Below, in pieces: positions 11,035 to 20,353 of a stretch of DNA of 64,000 nt. The notes beneath the pieces are model-generated. The model was given only the letters and a program-made list of their open reading frames with translations, searched no databases and had not been told where the DNA came from. Position 1 is the stretch's first letter. Every line of letters begins with the position of its first letter. The stretch is taken from positions 186,001 through 250,000 of the forward strand of contig NC_088939.1 of the NCBI RefSeq assembly GCF_033473495.1. The letters are read 5' to 3'. The stretch is from Cercospora beticola (Eukaryota; Ascomycota; Dothideomycetes; Mycosphaerellales; Mycosphaerellaceae). The position numbers and the translations under genes were made by a program.

Positions 11035-12462
11035 ATGCCGAAACCGACTTGGCAGATCGAAGAACGACGGACCCTTTTCGTTCTGAAAGTCGCCTTAGGC
11101 CTCAGTGACGACGAATCGCACGATCTCATGGGCCGTATCTTCGGTGGCACATGGCGCAACGCTACTGATCCACCACGAAAGAAGTACGGAGTCAATGACC
11201 TTCGAGACGAAGTCAAGTTTCGTTGGTCTGCCGGAAAACGACACCAACACTGGAACACGATCGACCCGGAAGATGGCCCAAGCGACGAGGAACAGAGAGC
11301 ACAAACAAGCACACTCGGCACGATTGTCTCAGCAGCACGGCAGACGGACCAGGTCAATTGGCTCCTGACCAACGACAAGGGCGTTATGACGAGGCAATTG
11401 AGTGTCATCCCAATTCCTGATGCTGCAAGTCGACCACACTACCAACGAGACCCAGCAACATTCGATCGCAACTTCTATGGAAGCGAACGCAAAGCTCCCA
11501 AACGTAAGCAGGAAAATCCGGAAAGTGGGCCCAGAAAACAACCCCTAATGAGCAAACACCCTGCCACGCAGCACTCTGATTCCACCGCGACTACGAGCGT
11601 GGCAGAGTCCACTCCGCAACGGAGTACCGAGCCAACGGCCGACATGAAACGCCCAGATCCTCTCGAACACTGGACTGGCTGGCACGTCGACATGGTCCAC
11701 GAAAAGTGGTATCTGGAGCGGCGGCAACAGCTCGAGTCAGGAGCTGAGCTGACGGGCAGCCAAGTGCCCGAGTACATCTTCGAGGATTGTGGAACTCGGC
11801 AATTTGGTGGCCAGCTGGTTCGTATCTACAACCCTTCCAGTACGATCGAATTCGAGGATGCGTTGGTTTGTCCCAGTGCAGTGTGCGACCAGTGTACCGG
11901 TCTCAACAACCTGGAAGACAAGCGAATTGCAGACCTGGTGCCTGGGGTTGAGGTCACAGATGGGCCAACCAAAGGGTTGCCGTTCGTTCACAGGAAGCGA
12001 GATGTCAAGCTGGCTTTTGGTGGATCTGGACGACTTGTGTTCAACCAGGCGAAGGATGTGGACTATCAACCGCTGGTTGTCCCTGAAAGAACGAAGCTGT
12101 ACGTGGTACGGTGCATGGTCAGGACGAAGAAGAGGGATCAAGTTGTTCAGCGAGATGTTAAGGTGCTAGGGTGCGTTCCTGAGTCCTGTGAGGTCTGCAA
12201 CCCAGAGCTGGCGCAGGCTCGGGAAGCTGAGAAGGCGAAGCAAGCTGAAAAGGCTGTCAAAGCACAAGATGAAGTGGGAGGAGCACACGAAGGAGAAAAC
12301 GAAGAAGCGCCGGACAGTGCGGAGGAAGAGCATGAAGCTGGAGACATTGAGGAGCCAGCCAAGAGCGACTCCGATGATAGTGACTACGACGAGCCACTGC
12401 GAAAGAAGCGTCGTGGTAAAGCGAAGAAGTCAAAGCCGAACAGAGTATTAGCTGGAAAATAG
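11035..12462 (+). CDS. tandem family protein A: SANT-like N-terminus plus Cys-rich domain
   Basis: A single-exon gene of 475 residues. The first about 60 residues (PTWQIEERRTLFVLKVALGL... LMGRIFGGTWRN) share a block with the two genes downstream; its pattern of a leading Trp, EERR and hydrophobic heptads resembles a Myb/SANT helix bundle, which would suggest DNA or chromatin binding (inference). A middle Ser/Thr/Pro-rich linker follows. The C-terminal half (about 240-395) has CPSAVCDQC, TDGPTKGLPFVHRK and VLGCVPESCEVCNP, all matched in gene B. The tail is acidic then strongly basic (EPLRKKRRGKAKKSK), a likely nuclear signal. At the position where genes B and C have an intron, this gene is continuous. 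No function is known to me. Confidence 0.8.
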   Translation: MPKPTWQIEERRTLFVLKVALGLSDDESHDLMGRIFGGTWRNATDPPRKKYGVNDLRDEVKFRWSAGKRHQHWNTIDPEDGPSDEEQRAQTSTLGTIVSAARQTDQVNWLLTNDKGVMTRQLSVIPIPDAASRPHYQRDPATFDRNFYGSERKAPKRKQENPESGPRKQPLMSKHPATQHSDSTATTSVAESTPQRSTEPTADMKRPDPLEHWTGWHVDMVHEKWYLERRQQLESGAELTGSQVPEYIFEDCGTRQFGGQLVRIYNPSSTIEFEDALVCPSAVCDQCTGLNNLEDKRIADLVPGVEVTDGPTKGLPFVHRKRDVKLAFGGSGRLVFNQAKDVDYQPLVVPERTKLYVVRCMVRTKKRDQVVQRDVKVLGCVPESCEVCNPELAQAREAEKAKQAEKAVKAQDEVGGAHEGENEEAPDSAEEEHEAGDIEEPAKSDSDDSDYDEPLRKKRRGKAKKSKPNRVLAGK

Positions 12463-13132
12463 AGCTTTTGCATCCACCTATAGGCAAGGTCATCGATCAA
12501 CAAACGCTTATGGCTATTCCCCAGACATCGTTGTTGGCTATGAGATGCCCTGAACACATCGTGAAATAGATCAACAGGTTGCTTGAAGCATCGTCATCTC
12601 AAAGTTTGCCGTCATGTGTTTTTCAGTCCTGTTCTCTGGGCGGTTGTCTCGAAGAATCCATTGAATATTGACTGTTGAGCTGCGCTCAAAATGAGTGACA
12701 AACATCTGCAAGTCTTAATGCTTTGTGCATTGATTTGTGTGGCAGCAAACATATTCCCGCAGGTATTGCTGTCATAGCCAATGTGAAGCCAGGCTGATTG
12801 AAATGTTCCCGTTTCTCTGCTCGGCCCCTGAATCCAATACTCATCGAACATCGTCCCAATACATGCGTTCTTAAAGTTTCTGTCTACACCATACATCACA
12901 GGGTTCTGTATACAAGGTCATCAGCACTCCAGTGAGTGCTGAAGCGGTGTAGTGGGTCAGTGAACAGAAACTTCGCCATCGGCCCGCCAAAAACTCTCGA
13001 GAGTGAATGGCCGTTCCTTCGATACAGAAGGCCGGCTTGCCGACGAGACCATCTCTGCCACTCGGCCTCGACAAATCCAACTCACTAGATCAGAACACTG
13101 CCTTGATCACCGCTCTACAAGCCCTAGACATC
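12463..13132. other. spacer between family genes A and B
   Basis: No gene or repeat recognised. It contains the 3' end of A and the promoter of B. Confidence 0.45.
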
Positions 13133-14595
13133 ATGGGAGGACCTACTTGGACGATCGAGGAGCGCCGCGATCTGCTGCGCATGCGCACCGACTACGACTT
13201 GACCGATGAACAAGTCCATGATTTGATTGGCCGTATCTACGGCGAGGCCTGGCGCAATAGCAGTCCTCAACGCAAGAAATACACTATCAAGGACATTCGA
13301 GACGGTGAGTTCTTCCAGGTTGTTTCGATCTCGAGTCTTCAAACTGACATACTTTACCAACAGAGATCAGTTCTCGATGGAAAGCCGGCCACCGGAATGG
13401 CCACTACGAAACCATCGATCCAGAGAATGGTGTATATGATGCCAACGAGACATACGAGCGTGCACGATCCGACCAGCGCATTCGCAATGCTGCTCACCAG
13501 ACTGGCGGCTTGAACTGGCTACGCGAGGATGGACAAGGGGCATTGGCAACGCCAAACATGGCAATACCTCTCCATCCGAAGCCAACGCCTTACCGTCGAG
13601 ATCCCGCCTCTTTTGCTGCTGCTTTCGCTACTGAGCAGGCTCAGAAGGCTGGAGGGCGAGCAGCGCAGCCAGCGATGATGCCAGGAGGGCAGGGTTCAGA
13701 CACCACTGCTCGTCCCCGCCGAGCTGCTACAGCACGAACTCCAACCACTTCGGCTAAGCCTCCACAGACGGGAACTTCATCGAGGCCAAGCAGATCATCC
13801 GCCGCCCGGAACACAGCGACGTCCATACCGCCGAGTCAGGCTGAGCAGCCGACAGTGGAGCCAACGCCAAATGTTCCCACCCGCCCCGGCCGCAACCCTG
13901 CTGTGCGAGCCTCTCAGAAACTCGAAATGGTTCACGGCCAAGACATCGACGTTGAGAACGATCGTCTCACACTGCCTTCTGATCGAGTCGTCAAGACAGT
14001 CGACAAGTCCTTGGCAATCTACAAGCACGGCGGTGAACTCATCCACGTCTGGAATCCGCGTCGTCAACGCTTCGATGATCTGATTCGCTGCGACGGCGAC
14101 GTGTGCAACAAATGCAACGACTGCGGCAGATCTGGTGGGCTGGCGATCAAGATCAGACGTAGTCCCACGGATGGCCTGCCTTTCGTTCACCTTGGCCAAA
14201 ACAGCATTCAAAACAACAATGGCGAGTACATATTCAGCCATACGGGCGCTCCGTCGAACGATGAGTTCACAGTGCCGCCTCATAGGCACACTGTGAAGGT
14301 TGAGATGTGGTGCAGGAGCGGAGGAGAGGACATGCGTGTGACTGTTCTCGGCTGTGTGGCTGAGCGCTGTGCCATTTGCAGCCCAGCTACCTTTGAGCGT
14401 GATGGCGGAGATATGGACTACCACAAGAATGGTGGCTTCTATGGTGAAAATGATGTGGTTGAGTCCGATGGGGAGGAGAGTGTCTGTACTGATACTGACG
14501 ATGACGGCCCTGCTGGGTCGGCAGGCGAGGCAGAAGATGAAGACGCTGAGGACGCAACCAGTGTGGCGGGCGAGAATGAGATAGCTATCGATTAG
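13133..14595 (+). CDS. tandem family protein B: SANT-like N-terminus plus Cys-rich domain
   Basis: Exons 13133-13304 and 13364-14595 (intron gtgagt..caacag, 59 bp) give 467 residues. The start is placed at the ATG aligned with genes A and C (MGGPTWTIEERRDLLRMR), although the frame is open further upstream. Shared features are GRIYGEAWRN, KKYTIKDIRD, the post-intron block WKAGHRNGHYETIDPENG, and the C-terminal motifs CDGDVCNKC, TDGLPFVH and VLGCVAERCAICSP. Between them is a Ser/Thr/Pro/Arg linker; the tail is acidic (SDGEESVCTDTDDDG). The paired Cys motifs could bind a metal, but this is unproven. It is the best-preserved complete member that keeps the intron. Confidence 0.8.
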
Positions 14596-15476
14596 GATGA
14601 CTAGACATAATATTGATGATCATGGACGACTTACTTTGCCTTGCTTAGAGGCGGAATCGCTATTACTGTGTATCCAAGAACAGCTGAAGCAATGGGATAC
14701 ATCCGTAGCGATTCCCACGCGAATCTTGTATTGATCCCAGTCAAGGTAGGCTGAAAGGTAGACATCAGCTAAGTGTTTGAATTCAATAAACCATGGCGAA
14801 GAGAGCGCTGGTTTCTCATGAAGATCTGATGATGCTTGCTGGATGTCCTGGATGCCCCGGATGCCCCGGATGCCCCAGATGCCCCGGATGCCTTCAATGC
14901 CTTGAATGCTTTGACTGCCATGGATGTGAACACATTAAGGATCCGCTTCGAATGTATGGCTGTACAGCCTCTAAAAGTCGTGTACCTCTCGACAATGCCA
15001 GTGCCTTGCCGATATTTCCCTATGTTTGATCCTGACAAACATAATTGGCCGCCAAGCTATTCAGAGCAATGCGAGAGTTGCGCTCCCCATTCTTCGTTCC
15101 AGACAGCTTTCAAATATGCTGTAGAGTCGTGCCAATCATCCTAACACGTCTTTCACACTATCGTGAGAGCTCCATTCCCAGCAGGCCTTGTTGGGCGCGG
15201 AGGCTGTACCACATATAAGGAGGCTCGTCAGCTGCTAGAAACCGCCATTACACCAGTCTAGTGGATATCTGTTAGCTCTTGGTGGCTGTGCGGACTCGAG
15301 ATCGGCAGCTTCATGTTCTTGACGGGATCTGCCGGAGTGAATGCACAATTCCGGGACGCCTCCATTTCTTGCCGACCACGAAACAGACCAGCTTGACCAC
15401 AGACACAACCACTCGACTGCCATTTCCCGATCCAAAACGGCTTTGACGTCGTCCATCCGCATTTCGCACTGTCATC
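14596..15476. other. spacer between family genes B and C
   Basis: Apart from the short minisatellite listed separately, no gene is supported. An open frame across the minisatellite (14836-15144) is low-complexity and has no independent evidence. Confidence 0.4.
14840..14915. repeat. short minisatellite, unit GATGCCCCG
   Basis: About seven or eight 9-bp units of the form GATGCCCCG or GATGCCTTC run in tandem, degrading at the right end into GAATGCTTTGA. On the plus strand one frame reads as Asp-Ala-Pro repeats. Confidence 0.75.
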
Positions 15477-16387
15477 ATGGGTCGACCAGCTTGGCAGATC
15501 GAGGAGCGTCGTGACAACTTGTGGATGCATACAGAAACGGACCTCGACAAGTTCCAGATCCACAACATCATGGGTCGCATCTATGGTGAGATCTGGCGCA
15601 ACTCAGATCGCAGGAAGTACACAGTCAAGGATATTCACGATGGTAAGCACAGCTTTGGCTCCTGAAGTGATGGCTCTTCTGACTCGTAACAGAGTTTATG
15701 TCTCGCTGGAAAAAGGGCCATCGACACGATCACTACCGCATCATTGACCCAGAGAGCGGTGTTTACGATATCGAAGAAACGAACGCTCGCAACAATACGA
15801 GAAATCGCGTCATCGCTGCGACGGCTCAGACTGGTGGAAGTAACTGGCTCAAGGAGGACGACGATGGCGGTTTGGCATCGATGAATGCTCCAATTGCTTT
15901 CAACCTGGTGACGGTGCCATACGTCCGTGACCCAAGCACATTTGACGCAGCGTTCGCTAGCGCGAATGGAACCGGGCTGCCCGCCAGAGTAACAGGAGGT
16001 GGTCGGGCCTCCTCTGAGACACCTTCTGCTGGATCATCGACTCCAACGCGATCAAGATGCAAGCGAAAAACTCCAGTTCCAAGCCCCCATGTGGCGCCAA
16101 AGCGATCGAAGACTGCGCGCAGCACGCCAATCGAGGACGACGGAAGCACGGAAGCTGGCAGCGATAATGAGTTGGCAGTTGTGGCAGAAGAGGAGTTGGT
16201 TGACGACAACTTAACTGGTGGGCCAGAGCACGGGCGGGCAGGAGGCAATGACTGGTGGTCTCTTCTGGGCGTCGAAGACGGAGACCGGCCGTATGAGCCT
16301 TTCGCAGATGAGAAGCCGACTGACTGGCCTTCGGAGGAGAATCCACCGCCTACAACGCATGCAAGGCTGTGCTACAGGGGTTGGTGA
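15477..16387 (+). CDS. tandem family protein C, lacking the Cys-rich half
   Basis: Exons 15477-15642 and 15693-16387 (intron gtaagc..gtaacag, 50 bp) give 286 residues. The N-terminal block (PAWQIEERRDNLWMHTETDL... MGRIYGEIWRN) and the post-intron block (WKKGHRHDHYRIIDPESG, NWLKEDDDGGLAS, VPYVRDPSTFDAAFA) match B closely and A less closely. After a basic linker (RSRCKRKTPVPS) and an acidic stretch the protein ends in an unrelated tail, GNDWWSLLGVEDGDRPYEPF. The Cys motifs and TDGLPFVH present in A and B are missing, so C is a truncated family member, perhaps with altered function. Confidence 0.75.
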
Positions 16388-16725
16388 GGATCGCATGAGG
16401 CCTTTCGAAAGGCAAATTCTTGTACAAAGCCAAATAGCTGGCGTCTCTCCAAGTCAAGGGGCGCAACAAAAGTTTCAATTAGTGGCCAAAAATTGTCAAA
16501 AAGAACGTTGAATTCTACGGACCTCAGGATATAGATGCGCAGCTGAAGTCAAGGTGAAGCCGTGATTTGTCTTCTGATTTGCGGGTAGAAGGAGGGAGGC
16601 TGGCAACAACCCTGTCCAGCAAGTGAAGTTGAACGCCAAGAAACGGTTGCTCAATTCCCTGCACCTCATCAGATTGCGCTTCTGCAGCTTTTCTCCCATC
16701 ACCACAACAAACCACCCACATCAAC
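16388..16725. other. spacer, no gene recognised
   Basis: It includes a pyrimidine- and CA-rich leader just before the ATG at 16726 that resembles the leader before 18505. Confidence 0.4.
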
Positions 16726-17864
16726 ATGACTCGACCCAAAGACAAGCTCGATAGACACGTTTCAGACAACACTTAAGCGCGCCGCGCAGAAATGAAGCAC
16801 TTCAGCGACGTTCCCGAGGATGGCGACAATTGCCGCACGGACAGTTTCTTATGTCAGCCAACAGAACATACAGTGGCAACACCACAATGGAGAGTGATTC
16901 AAGACGACATACAATTCGAAAACCACGCAGCTGAAAGACAGTCGATCACAGGAATCGACCTGCATCTGGCAGAAATTGACCCTCCCATAGGCCAGCAGCC
17001 TCAGTGATACATAATGGGGAGGCCCAATTGCCGCCGCAGCCCACGAGTCACAGCAAGCGCAAGCGAAATGAAGACGAAATTGAGGAAATCTCAGCTCGTC
17101 TAACGATACTCCGGAAAAGTCTAGAAGATGGCCGGAGCTTTCGTACTCCAGAGCAAACGTCTGGCACGCAAGATCAACCTCCGAGTAGCTCGAACGTAGC
17201 TGCCTTGCCGGTGACGAGCAACGACGGGAATGAAGAACGTCCTCTAGCTGGAGACACAGATTCGCAGTCGGATCCCCACGTTCGCGACATGCTACCCAGT
17301 TTGGCCGGGCTTGTCGATGACGATGGCGAGGGAACTGACAGGCGACGCGAAACATCACGCATCGAGGAAGCAGAGAATGAAGAAGCTTCAGATGACGATG
17401 ACGAAAGTACAGTCATCATTGTTGAGCGCGAAAGGTCTCTTGAGAACAAGGAGCAGGAAAAGAAGAGCAGGCAGCAAGGTCACCGCGGGGAAACCAGGAG
17501 GCAAATGCGCAAACGTCTGCGCAGGGAGAGGGCATTGGCAAGAACCCCAGCCGAGAATGAAGCTCTTAGGCAGAACCGCATCCAAGAGCGCAAGAAGAAG
17601 AAGGAGGCCAAGGCCCATGCGGAAATGCTTGAGAGGTTCGTCAATGATCAAAAAGAGGACAAACTGGCAAAGGCCGCGGCTGAAGCCAAAGCCAAAGATA
17701 AAGACGAAGATGTGAGGAAGAAGCGCCGTCAAGAGCAAAAGGAGAAGGAAGAGATGAAATTGATGATGGCGGCGTCACAAAAGGAAACCCTTAGACAGAA
17801 GCGCATCCAAGAGCGCGGCGAGAGGAGATTGGCAAGGGCCGAGGTCAATTGGCAGGCTGAATGA
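16726..17864 (+). pseudogene. decayed WW-family copy with an open Lys/Glu-rich 3' part
   Basis: The ATG at 16726 sits in the same CA-rich leader context as the WW gene at 18505 (caacATG), but its frame (MTRPKDKLDRHVSDNT) stops after 16 codons. At about 16845-16885 the DNA matches the WW exon downstream (tatgtcagcc, aacag, cagtggcaacacc) with small deletions that shift the frame. From about 17010 to 17864 one frame is open: it starts near a KRKRNEDE motif, like the KRKRGEED of the intact gene, and continues as a highly charged predicted coiled coil. That part has an internal duplication, ALRQNRIQER and TLRQKRIQER. This frame has no in-frame ATG near its beginning. A functional gene with undetected exons cannot be excluded. 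Confidence 0.55.
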
Positions 17865-18504
17865 TGGTGGAAGAGGGCTCAGGGTGAACAGTCATCGTAT
17901 TCTCATGTGCCGTCGGTGCAAGTTCTACGCTGGATAGACAGCAGCTTGCCAGCGTGAGATGAGTGGTAGCATCCAGCGCACTGGAGAACAGGACCGTGAT
18001 CAGAAATCCACACAGCCAACGATCTACCATGGCAGCTTTGGGCGATGTTTGGCGACTAAGCAATATTGCTGGCATCTTTCAACGTTTCTTAGCAGTAGGA
18101 CTCTCACGCGATTGCACACAGACAAGCTCTCATTCCTTGACTGGACCGCTCTTACGTAGACTGCAGTAGGCGCCATATCGTAGTTCTGAGACTATATTCG
18201 GACAGATACTGCTTGAAGGATCTGCCTGCTTTTGTGCTGCTCCAAATCCTTCCAATGCTTCATGCTCCTGGTCTTCGATTAAACTCCTCCGTGCGAGTCT
18301 CGTCTCGCAGTTCCGCTGGGCATATGTCGAGCCATTCAATCACCGCACGTGGCCCACAAATCACTCTCGTGTGTCAAGTGAAGTGACAAACAACGTTCTG
18401 CACGGTTCTCGAGCAAACGACGCCAAGGAATCTTGCTGTCACTCTTCCTTTCTCCGGCTCGAGCTTCTCAGGCTTTGATTCCAACAACACAACACAACCA
18501 CAAC
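17865..18504. other. spacer, no gene recognised
   Basis: No supported gene. The last 80 bp is a pyrimidine- then CA-rich leader ahead of the WW gene. Confidence 0.4.
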
Positions 18505-19500
18505 ATGGCCAAAGCCAAAGGCAAAGCAAAAGCTCGTACTGCACGCGCGAGTTGTCAGCGCTGTACGCAACTGCGGCTGTTCTGTGACGTTCCTGGTAGC
18601 TGTGCAGAGTGTCGCAAGAAAGGCTGCAACTGCAGTCCTGCGGGTAACGAGGTACCAGCAATGCGAAAGACTGCAGCCAGAGGCGACCCTCGAACTCCAC
18701 GCCGTTTTGGCGAAGGAGTCGAGTCAGGTCGCTCATTTCTCCAATCGTCGTCGACCGCTCCTCCACCTGCAGGCCAGCTTCCGCAAGGATGGCAATGTTT
18801 TCACGACTCCCAGGCCAATAGGGACTACTATGTCAGCCCAACAGGACACATTCAGTGGCAACACCCTCTGCAGGGCCCCATTCCTCCTCCACTGCCGCAA
18901 TCACTCCCTATTCAAGTTCGAGGATTGCCAGTCGGAAGATCTGGAATTGGACACGTGCAAAACGGTCCAGCCTATCCAAGACAAGACAACAAACGCAAGC
19001 GAGGGGAAGAAGACGCTCGGGATCTTCCAGCTCCTTTCAGAACACGCGCGTATGGTCACGGAGGCAGCACGATCTCCCATCCCGTAGCGCAGAGATTTCG
19101 CATCCCACCTCATATGCACACCAATGCGAATGCTGGTGGACCACCCAGTGCTCCTCGTAACATGAGACAGCCTCTATCAAGAGGAGAGCTCTTGGGCGGT
19201 TCTCGATACACTGGAGCGCCTGGGAGAGGCCGTCCGGGCGGCTCGCAGCGTGAATCACGGGCCGTGAAAAGCTTGCCATCCAACAGGGGCGGAGAAGGGA
19301 TTCTGCCTTCTCAGGCGGCACATGACGAGGCAGGGGGGTCGCAAGAGGTGTTGGAAGAGATACGAGCAAACGCACACGACGAGGCTGTCAAGACAGAGGA
19401 GGAAGGCGCCGCTGACGAGCAGGAGTTGGTGAAATCTGAGGAACCCGTGAGGGAAGAGGAGCCGCGCGATTTTGGCTTGAGGTCTCGCAGCAGAGGCTGA
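18505..19500 (+). CDS. Zn2Cys6 cluster fused to a WW domain
   Basis: A single-exon gene of 331 residues. Residues 17-43 have the spacing C-x2-C-x6-C-x5-C-x2-C-x6-C (CQRCTQLRLFC, then CAEC), which fits the fungal Zn(II)2Cys6 binuclear cluster, preceded by a Lys/Arg-rich N-terminus. Residues about 92-122 form a WW domain with W96, W118 and P121 (LPQGWQCFHDS... GHIQWQHP). A nuclear-type NKRKRGEED follows, then a Gly/Arg/Pro-rich region and an acidic C-terminus. Zn2Cys6 clusters usually bind DNA and WW domains bind Pro-rich peptides; pairing them in one small protein is unusual, and the usual fungal transcription factor middle domain is absent. The next gene downstream is a paralog. Confidence 0.75.
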   Translation: MAKAKGKAKARTARASCQRCTQLRLFCDVPGSCAECRKKGCNCSPAGNEVPAMRKTAARGDPRTPRRFGEGVESGRSFLQSSSTAPPPAGQLPQGWQCFHDSQANRDYYVSPTGHIQWQHPLQGPIPPPLPQSLPIQVRGLPVGRSGIGHVQNGPAYPRQDNKRKRGEEDARDLPAPFRTRAYGHGGSTISHPVAQRFRIPPHMHTNANAGGPPSAPRNMRQPLSRGELLGGSRYTGAPGRGRPGGSQRESRAVKSLPSNRGGEGILPSQAAHDEAGGSQEVLEEIRANAHDEAVKTEEEGAADEQELVKSEEPVREEEPRDFGLRSRSRG

Positions 19501-20353
19501 AATGGAAGAGACGCCGAGATCGAGAAACGAGCTCAGTGTTGAATACTGGATGGAACATCTCATGTCCGCAATGGGGAACAGCCGAGTCCCTTAGTGAGAC
19601 ATCGCATTTGGTACGGCACACTCCGAATGAATACCTGACATGCAGTGCAATGAGATTTGTCCAAAAGGCGAAGAGAGACGGATCGAGTAGAGGAGCAACT
19701 GTCAGGTCCGCTAGCTAGAGATTCATCCTTCACCAAATGGCAGACTTTCTCCACCAGATGGACTGTGAATTTGCCTTTCTTACGGGGTGACAAAGTGAAA
19801 TTGTAGAGCCTGCTGGATCGAGGAAGAGACCAGGGCATGCGGTGAGTCATTCCACAGTGTTCGACAGTCCGCCATACTCTTCATGGGCCCGACCCTCTTG
19901 TTGGAGAAGCGATGTGCTCCCGATGATCTTCGTGATTACAAGAGCTGCCAACTCACTCTGTCAAAATCGTCTGAACAATGACTTGTGGAAAAATTCAGTC
20001 GATCACCTACGTTGCCGCATTGCAGTGCCTCAGTTCACGCTCAAGACTTGACATAGCATCTGTAAGTTCACTCAGCTCGATATCAATTTAGCGAGTTCTC
20101 AGGAATTCCTTGACTTCCTTCAGCGAATGGGAGTTCGAAGCTCTTTTAAGGATATGTTGACCCCGCAGACCACCAAAAATGTCCAGGAGTCGATACATAC
20201 CCTGCTGTCTGGTCGCCGAATGCAAAGCATCATTGTGCAAAGGGGCATTGATCACCAACTATTTCACTATCAACTGTTCTCGCCTTCTTGACGCATTTCC
20301 CCGAGGTTTTCAAATCCTGGATATCAATAAAGCTTCCCCTCACAGGAGAAGGA
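19501..20353. other. spacer between the two WW genes
   Basis: No gene recognised. TATA-like TATATATG lies near 20383. A pyrimidine-rich acceptor-like ttttcag at about 20448 falls inside the next gene model. Confidence 0.4.

Noticed and set aside
14836..15144. Plus-strand ORF of 102 codons over the minisatellite
   Set aside because: Its N-terminal part is only the DNA repeat read as Asp-Ala-Pro; the remainder has no support.
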